Shown here in pieces: positions 1 to 7,863 of a stretch of 49,453 nucleotides of DNA. The translations under genes were made by a program, and so were the position numbers. This DNA is from Pseudomonadota bacterium (GTDB lineage Bacteria; Pseudomonadota; Gammaproteobacteria; Burkholderiales; Thiobacillaceae), in contig JAJZPR010000016.1 of NCBI GenBank assembly GCA_021847835.1, forward strand, positions 1 through 49,453, read 5' to 3'. Numbering within the stretch: the stretch's first letter is position 1; every line of letters begins with the position of its first letter. Under the pieces are notes generated by a model. It did not search any database and was not told the DNA's origin. It saw only the letters and a program-made list of their open reading frames with translations.

Positions 1-56
1 TGATGTAACATTCGTACCACATAATTTCCAATAACCCGGATTACGAGGAAGACAAA

Positions 57-1007
57 ATGCAAGGTTTCAAGAAGCTGGCTCTGCCGTTGTTGATCGCTGC
101 GCTGGCGGCGGGCTGTGGCGACAAGAAAGAGGAAGCGGCGGGCGGCGAAAAAGCTGCCAGCCAGGTTGCGGCCAAGGTCAACGGCACCGAACTCACGGTG
201 CATCAGGTCAACTACGCGCTGCAGCGCATCCCCAATCTCGACAAGGATCAGACCAAGGCGGCTTCGCTGCAGGTGGTGCGCAACCTGGTCGAACAGGAAG
301 TGGTCGTGCAGAAGGCGCTGGAGGACAAGCTCGATCGCGATCCTGCCGTGGTGCAGGCGCTGGATGCGGCGCGCCGCCAGATCCTGGCCGAGGCCTATAT
401 GGGCCGCAAGCTGGGCACGACGGCCGAACCGGGCGAGGCCGAGGTGTCGGACTATTTCAACAAGCATCCCGAACTGTTCGCCAAGCGCAAGCTGTATCGC
501 CTGCAGGAAATCTCGATCAAGGCACCGCAGGACAAACACGAGGCCATCCGCGCACAGCTGACGGCATCCAAGAGTCTGAACGAATTCGGCGCATGGCTGA
601 AAGCGGAGAACATTCCTGCGAGAGCCGCCCAGGGCGTGAAGCCGGCCGAGCAGCTGCCGCTGGAAATCCTGCCCAAGCTGGCAGAAATGCCGAATGGCCA
701 GGCGATGGTGGTGAATGCGCCGGATGGCCTGCTGGTGATCGTGGTGGCGGATTCGCAGACGCAGCCGGTGACGCTGGAGCAGGCCAAACCTGCGATCAGC
801 CGTCTCTTGCAGACGCAGGCGCGCCAGAAGGCCGTCAAGGCCGAGCTGGATGCGCTGAAGGCTGCCGCCAAGATCGAATACGTGGGCGAGTTCGCCGATG
901 CCGGCAAGGAAGAGGCGGCCAAGCCCGCCGAACCCGTGGCGCCGGCTGCGGAAGCCGCGCCCAATGCTGACGCCGATGCGATCAGCAAGGGCGTTTCGGG
1001 TCTGTAG
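57..1007 (+). CDS. epsD: EpsD-like peptidyl-prolyl isomerase lipoprotein
   Basis: A 316-residue periplasmic lipoprotein of the SurA/PpiC-like EpsD family, which accompanies exosortase-B EPS loci. The N-terminus has two lysines, a hydrophobic stretch and the lipobox LAAGC (Cys near residue 20), so it should be lipid-anchored. The middle carries SurA-like helices (VNYALQRIP, LVEQEVVVQKAL) followed by a parvulin-like region (YFNKHPELFAKRKLYRLQEI). The C-terminus is Ala/Glu/Pro-rich and looks disordered. The start is supported by a GAGGAAG ribosome binding site just upstream. It is the first gene of the locus in view; whether it acts as an isomerase or only as a chaperone in EPS export cannot be told from sequence. 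Confidence 0.9.
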   Translation: MQGFKKLALPLLIAALAAGCGDKKEEAAGGEKAASQVAAKVNGTELTVHQVNYALQRIPNLDKDQTKAASLQVVRNLVEQEVVVQKALEDKLDRDPAVVQALDAARRQILAEAYMGRKLGTTAEPGEAEVSDYFNKHPELFAKRKLYRLQEISIKAPQDKHEAIRAQLTASKSLNEFGAWLKAENIPARAAQGVKPAEQLPLEILPKLAEMPNGQAMVVNAPDGLLVIVVADSQTQPVTLEQAKPAISRLLQTQARQKAVKAELDALKAAAKIEYVGEFADAGKEEAAKPAEPVAPAAEAAPNADADAISKGVSGL

Positions 1008-1017
1008 TGATGGTCTG

Positions 1018-1044
1018 ACGGGCGCGGCGACAAGCCGCGCCCGT
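1018..1044 (+). terminator. Hairpin between epsD and CAAX protease gene
   Basis: Perfect 11-bp inverted repeat ACGGGCGCGGC / GCCGCGCCCGT around the 5-nt loop GACAA, starting 10 bp after the epsD stop and ending 6 bp before the next ATG. Only TTCATT follows, with no clean T-run. It could attenuate transcription or stabilise the epsD 3' end rather than end the operon. Confidence 0.55.
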
Positions 1045-1050
1045 TTCATT

Positions 1051-1710
1051 ATGTCTCCCATTTTCGTCCGCAGCCTGCCGTTCGGGCTGTACATCGCTCT
1101 GCTTGTGGTCGAAGGCCTGCTGCCCGACTGGGCACCCGGCTTCGACGTGCGCTGGCTCTACCCGGTGAAGACCGGGCTGGTCGCGCTGGCGCTCGCCGTG
1201 CTGTGGCGCCATTACGCCGAACTCAAAACCTGGGGCCTGTCGTCGGGACAGCTGGCGCTGTCGCTGGCGGTGGGCATCGTCGTGCTGGTGCTGTGGGTCA
1301 ACCTCGACGCCGGCTGGATGCTGATGGGCGAAATGGGCGAGGGCTACGATCCCACCGACGCAAGCGGCCGGGTGGACTGGTTGCTGGTGGCCTTCCGCAT
1401 CGCCGGTGCCGCGCTGGTGGTGCCGATCATGGAAGAACTGTTCTGGCGCTCCTTCCTGCAGCGCTGGGTACAGCAGCAGGATTTTCTGGCGCTCGAACCG
1501 GCGAGGATAGGCTTCAAGGCGCTGCTCATCGCCAGCGCGCTGTTCGCCGTCGAGCATCTGCAATGGTTTGCCGGGCTGGTTGCCGGGTTGGCCTACGGCT
1601 GGCTGTATATACGCACCCGCACCCTGTGGGCGCCGATCGTCGCCCACGCGGCGACCAACGGCGGACTGGGCGCGTATGTGGTGGCCACCGGCCACTGGAG
1701 CTTTTGGTGA
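1051..1710 (+). CDS. CAAX-type intramembrane protease (exosortase-associated)
   Basis: A 219-residue polytopic membrane protein of the CPBP/Abi (CAAX prenyl protease 2-like) superfamily, in the subgroup found beside exosortases. The signature is MEELFWRSFLQRW (EExxxR glutamate-protease motif, about residues 128-140), followed by FAVEHLQWFAGL and later PIVAHAATNG, which supply the other conserved His/Asn positions. Hydrophobic segments lie at about residues 5-20, 35-50, 65-85 and 115-130. The ATG at 1051 is preferred because upstream reading would run back through epsD and a hairpin. The gene overlaps epsL by 4 bp (GTGA), so the two are translationally coupled. Its substrate is unknown; a role in processing exported or PEP-CTERM proteins is inference. 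Confidence 0.85.
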   Translation: MSPIFVRSLPFGLYIALLVVEGLLPDWAPGFDVRWLYPVKTGLVALALAVLWRHYAELKTWGLSSGQLALSLAVGIVVLVLWVNLDAGWMLMGEMGEGYDPTDASGRVDWLLVAFRIAGAALVVPIMEELFWRSFLQRWVQQQDFLALEPARIGFKALLIASALFAVEHLQWFAGLVAGLAYGWLYIRTRTLWAPIVAHAATNGGLGAYVVATGHWSFW

Positions 1711-2894
1711 AGCGGACGTTCGCGCTTGCGGGCCTCGGGCTCGCGGCCTTGCAGGCCTTGCCGGTGGCGGCGAAGGAGGGCGACACCTTGCGCCCCTTCG
1801 TGTCCTATACGCGCTATTACGACAGCAACCTGTTCCGCCTGGACGAGAGCGAATATGGATTGGTGCAGGAGAAATCGGACCAGTACGGCGTTTTGAGCGC
1901 TGGCGTCAACGTCGATTGGCAGCCTGGACGCCAGCGCGTCACTGCCGTCGCCAGCAAGAGTCTGGTGCGCTTCCAGAACAATACCCATCTCGATTACGAC
2001 GGTTCGGACTATCAACTCAGATGGAACTGGCGCCTGGGCAATCACTGGTCGGGCCAGGTCGGCGCAACCGAGAGCGTGACGCAAAGCAGCTTCAGCGACC
2101 TGGTCGGCCTGCAGATCAACAACCAGGTCACCCGCGAAAACCGCTTCGCCAGCGCCGACTGGCAATTCCATCCGCGCTGGTCCGCGGGCGTGGGCGCGGC
2201 GACGGCCAAGGCGAGCAACAGCACTGCGCAGCAGGCGCCGCTGGACTACGAAGATTCGAGCGTGTCGGCCACCCTGGGCTACACGACGCCCAAGGGCAGC
2301 AAGCTGCGTGGGCAAGTGCGCAAAGTCGATGGCGAATACCCCAATCGGCCGATTACCTACGTAGACCGCCTCTACACGCAGACGGAGTACAACCTGCTGG
2401 CCGACTGGAGCCTCACCGGCAAGCTGATTGCGCGCGGAAGAATCGGCTATACCCAGCGCGAGAACGACACCCAGTCCCAGCGCGACTTCTCCGGGGTGAC
2501 GGGGCGCATCACAGCAGATTATTCGCCCACCGGGAAAACGATACTGACCTGGGCACTCTATCGCGAGATCGCGAATTCCGACGACCTGAACGCCACCTAC
2601 CAAGTGAACACCGGCACCAGCCTGGGCGCGGCCTGGCAGATGACGTCCAGGACTACCCTGCGCGCCAGCGGCAGTTACGAGAACCGCAGCTTCGAGGGCG
2701 ACACCGGCCTGATCATCCCGGGGCTGGTCCAGCGCGACGATGACACGCTGAGCGGCACCCTGTCGCTGAGCTATTCGCCGGTTCCCATGGCCACGATCAA
2801 CATCGGTGTGCAGGCGGGACGGCGGGATTCCAACATCCCTGCCAACGATTACAAGTTTCATTCGGTTTTTGTTAGTGTCAGGGCTGATTTCTAG
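1707..2894 (+). CDS. epsL: EpsL, outer-membrane beta-barrel of the EPS operon
   Basis: A 395-residue protein matching the EpsL family of exosortase-B EPS operons. It starts at GTG 1707, overlapping the preceding stop; this gives a signal peptide (KRTFALAGLGLAALQALPVAA). The mature part begins with FVSYTRYYDSNLFRLDE, a typical start for this barrel family, and continues with alternating amphipathic strands up to a terminal Phe (HSVFVSVRADF), the usual C-terminal signature of outer-membrane barrels. It probably works with EpsE in moving polysaccharide across the outer membrane, but no mechanism is visible. A terminator hairpin that includes the stop codon follows. Confidence 0.87.
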   Translation: MKRTFALAGLGLAALQALPVAAKEGDTLRPFVSYTRYYDSNLFRLDESEYGLVQEKSDQYGVLSAGVNVDWQPGRQRVTAVASKSLVRFQNNTHLDYDGSDYQLRWNWRLGNHWSGQVGATESVTQSSFSDLVGLQINNQVTRENRFASADWQFHPRWSAGVGAATAKASNSTAQQAPLDYEDSSVSATLGYTTPKGSKLRGQVRKVDGEYPNRPITYVDRLYTQTEYNLLADWSLTGKLIARGRIGYTQRENDTQSQRDFSGVTGRITADYSPTGKTILTWALYREIANSDDLNATYQVNTGTSLGAAWQMTSRTTLRASGSYENRSFEGDTGLIIPGLVQRDDDTLSGTLSLSYSPVPMATINIGVQAGRRDSNIPANDYKFHSVFVSVRADF

Positions 2895-2917
2895 CCGCCC
2901 GGAGCGCCGGGCGGCTA
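2892..2917 (+). terminator. Hairpin containing the epsL stop codon
   Basis: Perfect inverted repeat TAGCCGCCCGG / CCGGGCGGCTA with loop AGCG. The TAG stop of epsL forms the base of the stem. The downstream sequence GGTATGGGTTTTG contains a short T-run 8 nt later, so it is only partly like a classical intrinsic terminator. Confidence 0.6.
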
Positions 2918-2943
2918 GGTATGGGTTTTGCTGTGAAAAGCAG

Positions 2944-3051
2944 CTGCAAGTTTCAGGCTGCAAGCATCAAAGCGGGGCAGCAGGGAACGGAGTGTCCGTA
3001 GTGCCGTCTCTACGTCCTGGTGGCTTGCAAGCTGTGACTTGAAACTTTAGA
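2944..3051. repeat. Diverged heptamer-arm palindromic repeat (copy A)
   Basis: The left arm reads as 7-bp units CTGCAAG, TTTCAGG, CTGCAAG, CATCAAA (2944-2971). The right arm reads as CTTGCAA, GCTGTGA, CTTGAAA, CTTTAGA (3024-3051). The arms are imperfect reverse complements and enclose about 52 nt that does not clearly match the core of the other copies. This looks like an old, decayed member of the family seen at seven other places in the window. It fills most of the epsL-epsE gap. Confidence 0.6.
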
Positions 3052-3091
3052 AAGCGGTGGCCGGTGCAGCCGCCGTCGATTGGAGAGAGAG

Positions 3092-3886
3092 ATGAAGAAG
3101 TACTGGCATATTTTCCTGATGGCTTTTGCCTGCCTGCTGGCGGCGCCAGCGTGGAGCGCGGACGACGACTACCGCATGGGCACGGGCGACGTGTTGCGCA
3201 TCACGGTATACGGGCAGCCCGATCTCACCACCGAGGCGCGCGTCAGCGAAAGCGGCAGCATCACCTTCCCGCTGATCGGCGAAGTCAAGCTGGCTGGCAG
3301 CACGCCTTCCCAGGGCGAGGCCGAAATCGCCAAACGCCTCAGCAAGGGCGGCTTCATCCTCGAACCCTTCGTCACCCTCAACGTCCTGCAATACCGTGGC
3401 CAGCAGATTTCGGTGCTGGGGCGGGTCAACCGACCCGGCAAGCACACCCTGGAAAAAGTCAGTCGCGTGACCGACGCATTGGCGCTGGCGGGCGGCATCG
3501 TTCCCGACGGCGCCGACACCGTCACCCTGGTGCGTGAGCGCGGCGGCAAGACCGAATACCGCGACATCGACGTCGTCGCCCTGTTCAAGCAGGGCGGCGA
3601 GGCCAGCAACATCGTCGTGCAGGACGGCGACATCATCAACGTGGCCCGCCAGCCGATGTTCTACATCTACGGCGAAGTACAGCGCCCCGGCGCCTTTCGT
3701 CTGGAACGAAACATGAGCGTGGTGCAGGCGCTGTCGATGGGCGGCGGCGTCACCGCGCGCGGCACCCAGCGCGGCATCCGCATCCTGCGCCGCGACGCCA
3801 GCGGTGCCATGCAGGAGCTCGAAGCCAAGCTCGCCGACATGGTGAAAAAGGACGACGTGATCTACGTCAAGGAAAGCCTGTTCTAA
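3092..3886 (+). CDS. epsE: EpsE, polysaccharide export protein (Wza-like)
   Basis: A 264-residue periplasmic/outer-membrane polysaccharide export protein. The signal peptide is MKKYWHIFLMAFACLLAAPAW, cut near residue 22. Then come the Poly_export domain (YRMGTGDVLRITVYGQPDL through SITFPLIGEVKLAG, about residues 25-105) and two SLBB-type segments, VLGRVNRPGKHTLE and FYIYGEVQRPGAFRLE. No lipobox cysteine sits at the cleavage site, unlike classical Wza. The ATG at 3092 is chosen because GGAGAGAGAG precedes it directly; an upstream TTG would overlap that site. It stands first in a tight epsE-epsF-epsG group and should form the export channel with the EpsF co-polymerase. Confidence 0.92.
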   Translation: MKKYWHIFLMAFACLLAAPAWSADDDYRMGTGDVLRITVYGQPDLTTEARVSESGSITFPLIGEVKLAGSTPSQGEAEIAKRLSKGGFILEPFVTLNVLQYRGQQISVLGRVNRPGKHTLEKVSRVTDALALAGGIVPDGADTVTLVRERGGKTEYRDIDVVALFKQGGEASNIVVQDGDIINVARQPMFYIYGEVQRPGAFRLERNMSVVQALSMGGGVTARGTQRGIRILRRDASGAMQELEAKLADMVKKDDVIYVKESLF

Positions 3887-3898
3887 GGAAACCCCGCA

Positions 3899-5287
3899 AT
3901 GAACTTCACCCAATTCCTGCTGATCCTGAATGCGCGCAAGTGGATCATCCTCGGCGTGCTGCTATTCACCGTCGCCGTTACTGCCGCGGTCAGTCTGCTG
4001 CTGCCCAAGGAATACACCGCGACCACGACCCTGATCGTCGATTCCAAGAGCAAGGATCCTGTATCGGGCCAGATGCTGCCATCGCAGATGTTTCCTGGCT
4101 ACATGGCCACGCAGATCGACATCATCAACAGCAGCCAGGTCGCCAACCGCGTAGTGCGCGAACTGAAGCTGGCCGACAGCCCCGGTACCCGCGAGCAGTA
4201 CATGGAGGCGACCGAAGGCCAGGGCACCATCGAGGAATGGCTGTCCAATCTTCTGCTGCAAAAGATCAACGCCGAGCCCTCGCGCGAATCCAGCATCATT
4301 TCCATCGAATTCACCGGCTCCGATCCGCGCTTCTCCGCCATCGTGGCCAATGCCTTCGCCAAGGCCTACATCGAAACCAACCTCGATCTGCGCGTGGCGC
4401 CGGCCAAGCAGACCACGGCCTGGTTCGACCAGCAGATCGCCCAGCTGCGGACGAACCTGGAAGAGGCCCAGCAGAAGCTCAACGCCTACCAGCGCGAGAA
4501 AGGACTGGTCGAGTCCGAAGAGCGGCTCGACGTGGAGACCCGCCGCATGGCCGACCTGGCCGGGCAGATGGTCGCCGCGCAGTCGACCTCGTACGACGCT
4601 TCGTCGCGTACCCGCGACAGCAGCAGCCTGCCCGAGGTCATCAACAATCCCGTGGTGCAGGGCCTGAAATCGCAAGTGGCGCAGGGTGAAGGGCGGCTGG
4701 CCGAACTGGCCGAGCGAGTGGGTCAGAATCATCCTGACTACCAGCGCACGCTGGCGGAGGTGAACAGCTACAAGGCCCGCCTCGCCAGCGAACTCAACAC
4801 CGCCACCCGCGGCGTCGGCGCCACCGCCGGTGCGGCGCGCCAGCGCGTCAGCGAACTCTCGGCCGCCTTCGAGCGGCAGAAGGCCAGGGTACTGGAGCTG
4901 AAGCAGCAGCGCGAGGAAGCCATGCTGCTGGCGCGCGACGTGGAAAACGCCCAGCGCATCTACGATGGCGCGCTGCAGCGCTACAGTCAGAGCCGTTTGG
5001 AATCGCAGTCCACCCAGACCGACATTTCGGTGTTGAATCCGGCTGTTGCACCAACCAAGCCGTCCAAGCCGCGCGTGATTCTGAATATTCTGCTTTCGCT
5101 GTTCCTTGGGACCCTGGTTGGCGTGAGCGCCGGCTTTCTGGTCGAACTGCTGGATCGACGCGTGCGTTCCGGCCAGGACATCGTCGCCACGCTGGAAATT
5201 CCCGTCCTGGCCGAAGTGTCCAGAAAGGGGCGCGTGTCCGAGATGCTGCGCCGTCTGTTCCGCCGCAACCGTGCCGCGATGGCCTGA
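3899..5287 (+). CDS. epsF: EpsF, chain-length determinant (Wzz/PCP-2)
   Basis: A 462-residue inner-membrane polysaccharide co-polymerase. The first TM segment is at about residues 14-36 (WIILGVLLFTVAVTAAVSLL), followed by the Wzz domain (KEYTATTTLIVD). The periplasmic part is long and helical, with coiled coils (about 165-215 and 295-355), and ends in PTKPSKPRVILN and a second TM (about 395-418). The Pro-rich entry to the last TM is typical of PCP proteins. AAGGAA overlapping the epsE stop is the ribosome binding site. In this family the protein sets chain length together with the kinase EpsG, encoded next. Confidence 0.92.
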   Translation: MNFTQFLLILNARKWIILGVLLFTVAVTAAVSLLLPKEYTATTTLIVDSKSKDPVSGQMLPSQMFPGYMATQIDIINSSQVANRVVRELKLADSPGTREQYMEATEGQGTIEEWLSNLLLQKINAEPSRESSIISIEFTGSDPRFSAIVANAFAKAYIETNLDLRVAPAKQTTAWFDQQIAQLRTNLEEAQQKLNAYQREKGLVESEERLDVETRRMADLAGQMVAAQSTSYDASSRTRDSSSLPEVINNPVVQGLKSQVAQGEGRLAELAERVGQNHPDYQRTLAEVNSYKARLASELNTATRGVGATAGAARQRVSELSAAFERQKARVLELKQQREEAMLLARDVENAQRIYDGALQRYSQSRLESQSTQTDISVLNPAVAPTKPSKPRVILNILLSLFLGTLVGVSAGFLVELLDRRVRSGQDIVATLEIPVLAEVSRKGRVSEMLRRLFRRNRAAMA

Positions 5288-5318
5288 TCCTCACATACCG
5301 CACAAGCCGAGGTAACCC

Positions 5319-6206
5319 ATGAACTCACTCACCAGCCCCAGCGAGCAGGACCGCATAGCCCAGGCGGCCGCCACCATCCGTGCCGAAGCCAACATCGGCA
5401 AGCTGCTGCAGGACGCCGGCAAGCTCAAGCCGCAGGACATGGAGCGCGTGCTCAAACTGCAGCAGGAACAGAACCTGCGTTTTGGCGAGGCCGCGCAGAA
5501 GCTCGGCCTGGTCAGCGAGGCCGACATCCAGCAGGCCCTGTCGCACCAGTTCGAATATCCCTACATTCCCGCTGCCGAGGCCAGCCTCAGCCCCGAGCTG
5601 ACCGCCGCCACCGCGCCCTACGGCAAGGAAGCCGAAGCGCTGCGTTCGCTGCGCTCCGAACTGCAGTTGCGCTGGTTCAAGGACGGCCACAAGGCGCTGG
5701 CGATCGGCAGTGCCCGCGCCGACGAAGGCGCGAGCTACCTGACCGCCAACCTGGCCGTGCTGTTCGCGCAGATGGGCCGCAAGGTGCTGGTGGTCGACGC
5801 CAACCTGCGCCAGCCGCGCCAGCACGAGATCTTCAACCTGGGCAACGGCATGGGGCTCTCCGACCTCCTGGCCGAGCGCGTGCCCTCGTTGCAGGTGCAC
5901 AGCATCAAGCCGTTCCACACCTTGAGCGTGTTGCCTGCCGGATCGCCGCCGCCCAACCCCGCCGAACTGCTGGCGCGGCCCGCGTTCGGCGGGCTGCTGT
6001 CGGGGCTGGAAACCAGCTACGACATCATCCTGGTCGATACCGCGCCTTCGCAGCTCACCTCCGATTTCCAGCTCGTCGCGGCCCGCGTCGGCGGCATGCT
6101 GATCGCCGCCCGCCGCAACATCAGCCGCGTCACCCCGCTGGCCGAACTGAAAGAAAAGATCACCCTCACCGGCGCACAGGTGGTGGGAGCCGTCGTCCTG
6201 GACTGA
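5319..6206 (+). CDS. epsG: EpsG, BY-kinase-like partner of EpsF with altered P-loop
   Basis: A 295-residue cytoplasmic protein of the EpsG/CpsD tyrosine autokinase family. Residues about 25-85 (GKLLQDAGKLKPQDMERVL, LGLVSEADIQQALSHQF) form a small helical domain like the N-terminus of type II secretion ATPases. The kinase fold follows. Walker A' is VLVVDANLRQP and Walker B is IILVDTAP, but the P-loop reads ARADEGASY, with Ala where the lysine of GxGK(S/T) is expected. There is no tyrosine cluster at the C-terminus (it ends VVGAVVLD). Nucleotide hydrolysis or autophosphorylation may therefore be lost or changed. A GAGGT ribosome binding site precedes the ATG. Confidence 0.88.
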   Translation: MNSLTSPSEQDRIAQAAATIRAEANIGKLLQDAGKLKPQDMERVLKLQQEQNLRFGEAAQKLGLVSEADIQQALSHQFEYPYIPAAEASLSPELTAATAPYGKEAEALRSLRSELQLRWFKDGHKALAIGSARADEGASYLTANLAVLFAQMGRKVLVVDANLRQPRQHEIFNLGNGMGLSDLLAERVPSLQVHSIKPFHTLSVLPAGSPPPNPAELLARPAFGGLLSGLETSYDIILVDTAPSQLTSDFQLVAARVGGMLIAARRNISRVTPLAELKEKITLTGAQVVGAVVLD

Positions 6207-6210
6207 ACGC

Positions 6211-7104
6211 ATGAACACGCTTGCCCCGCGCGCGTCCGCCCTCGACGCCCTCGCTCCGCTCAAGACCTGGTGGCCGATCGTGCTCGGCCTCCTGGTGCTG
6301 TACGTGCCCACCTACTGGGGGATGGCGCACGGACTGTGGAATTCGGACGACTATGCCCACGGCCCCATCGTGCTGGTCGTGACGCTGTACCTGATCTGGC
6401 AGCAGCGTGCCGCGTTCGTTGAAGCGAACGCCCCTGGCCGCGGCGAGATAGCCCTCGGCTGGGCATTCTTCGTCATCGGCTTGCTCGCCTACACGCTGGG
6501 GCGTTCGCAGGACATCCTGTTGTTCGAGGTCGGTTCGCAGATCCCCGTCATCCTTGGCGCGCTCTTGATCACACTGGGCAGGAAGGCGGCGCGCGCGCTG
6601 TGGTTCGCGCTGTTCTTCCTGCTGTTCATGATTCCGCTGCCCGGCTTTTTCGTGGACGCGGTCACCGGCCCGCTCAAACAATACATATCGATCATTGCCG
6701 AGCAGGTGCTCTATGCCGCCGGCTACCCCATCGCTCGCAGTGGCGTCACCCTCACCGTGGGGCAGTACCAGCTGCTGGTCGCCGATGCCTGCTCCGGCCT
6801 GCATTCCATGTTCAGCCTCTCGGCCATGGGGCTGCTCTATCTGTACCTGATGCAACACACCAGCCTGGCACGCAACCTCGTCATCATGGCGGCGATCATC
6901 CCGATCGCCTTCGCCGCCAACGTGGTGCGCGTCATGGTGCTCATCCTGGTGACCTACCACCTCGGCGACGAAGCGGGGCAGGGCTTTCTGCATGGCTTCG
7001 CCGGCATCATGCTGTTCGTAATCGGTCTGCTGTTCCTGTTCGTACTGGACTGGCTATTGGGATTCGTCTTCCCCGACCGTCCGCGCGCTGTGGCGCAGCC
7101 CTGA
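6211..7104 (+). CDS. xrtB: Exosortase B
   Basis: A 297-residue polytopic inner-membrane transpeptidase-like enzyme that processes PEP-CTERM proteins. It has about eight hydrophobic segments. The proposed catalytic triad of exosortases is visible: Cys194 in ADACSGLHS, Arg240 in NVVRVMV and His261 in FLHGFAG. Its length and its place directly behind epsG match the XrtB subgroup. It begins 4 bp after the epsG stop and has no strong ribosome binding site, so translational coupling is likely. Two PEP-CTERM candidates in this window (23675-24220 and 27738-28520) are plausible substrates. Confidence 0.94.
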   Translation: MNTLAPRASALDALAPLKTWWPIVLGLLVLYVPTYWGMAHGLWNSDDYAHGPIVLVVTLYLIWQQRAAFVEANAPGRGEIALGWAFFVIGLLAYTLGRSQDILLFEVGSQIPVILGALLITLGRKAARALWFALFFLLFMIPLPGFFVDAVTGPLKQYISIIAEQVLYAAGYPIARSGVTLTVGQYQLLVADACSGLHSMFSLSAMGLLYLYLMQHTSLARNLVIMAAIIPIAFAANVVRVMVLILVTYHLGDEAGQGFLHGFAGIMLFVIGLLFLFVLDWLLGFVFPDRPRAVAQP

Positions 7105-7119
7105 TTTCCGGAGACAAGG

Positions 7120-7818
7120 ATGAAAATCATCAGCTTCAAACACCTGGTCATTGGCCTGTCCATGTTTGCCGCGGCCGGCTTGGCGTTCGCACTCAAACCG
7201 ACGATCAAGGTTGCCGACCATGGCCCCAGGATAGACCTCGAAGCATTGATCCCCAAACAGTTTGGCGACTGGAGAATCGATGAGACTGTGGTGCCACTCA
7301 TCGCCAATCCCGAGCAGGAAGCTGTCATCAACAAAATTTACAACCAGACGCTCACGCGCACCTACATCAATTCGCGCGACGAACGCATCATGCTGTCGAT
7401 CGCCTATGGCGGCGACCAGAGCGACAACATGGCCGTGCATAAGCCCGAAGTGTGCTACCCCGCCCAAGGCTTTCAGATACTCAAAAGCCCCACCATTGGT
7501 TCTTTTTCCACTGGCGAGGGCGGCAGCATTCCGGTCAAGCGGCTCGTGGCTACACATGGGCCCCGTATCGAGCCGATTACTTATTGGACCACGGTGGGTG
7601 ATGTCGTTGCCGTCGAGGGCCTGAAATGGAAGCTCCAGCAACTGAAATTCGGCCTCACCGGGAAAATCCCCGACGGTCTGCTGTTCCGTGTTTCAAGCAT
7701 CCAGGCGGATGACGCCAAGGCCTACCAGATCCAGGATGACTTCACGCGTGCGATGCTTGGGGCCATGAACCCCAAGGAACGCGGACGCATCATCGGCAAT
7801 CCTGGCGCCGCGAGCTAA
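7120..7818 (+). CDS. epsI: EpsI family protein
   Basis: A 232-residue protein of the EpsI family, which follows, or is fused to, exosortases in EPS loci. A hydrophobic N-terminal segment (LVIGLSMFAAAGLAFAL, residues about 8-25) acts as signal or anchor. The conserved block YGGDQSDNMAVHKPEVCYPAQGF (about residues 97-119) contains the family Cys in EVCYPAQGF. GGAGA precedes the ATG by about 7 nt. The family sits with exosortase on the periplasmic face, but its biochemical role is not known. It is the last gene of the core EPS-exosortase block before nucleotide-sugar genes begin. Confidence 0.9.
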   Translation: MKIISFKHLVIGLSMFAAAGLAFALKPTIKVADHGPRIDLEALIPKQFGDWRIDETVVPLIANPEQEAVINKIYNQTLTRTYINSRDERIMLSIAYGGDQSDNMAVHKPEVCYPAQGFQILKSPTIGSFSTGEGGSIPVKRLVATHGPRIEPITYWTTVGDVVAVEGLKWKLQQLKFGLTGKIPDGLLFRVSSIQADDAKAYQIQDDFTRAMLGAMNPKERGRIIGNPGAAS

Positions 7819-7863
7819 ACTTTCCGGCCGATCCGCCCAGCCCTTTACGACTAAGACAACACC

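Noticed and set aside
3047..3913. 288-codon minus-strand frame opposite epsE
   Set aside because: epsE has a clear signal peptide and export domains; the opposite frame is Ala/His/Val-rich without motifs.
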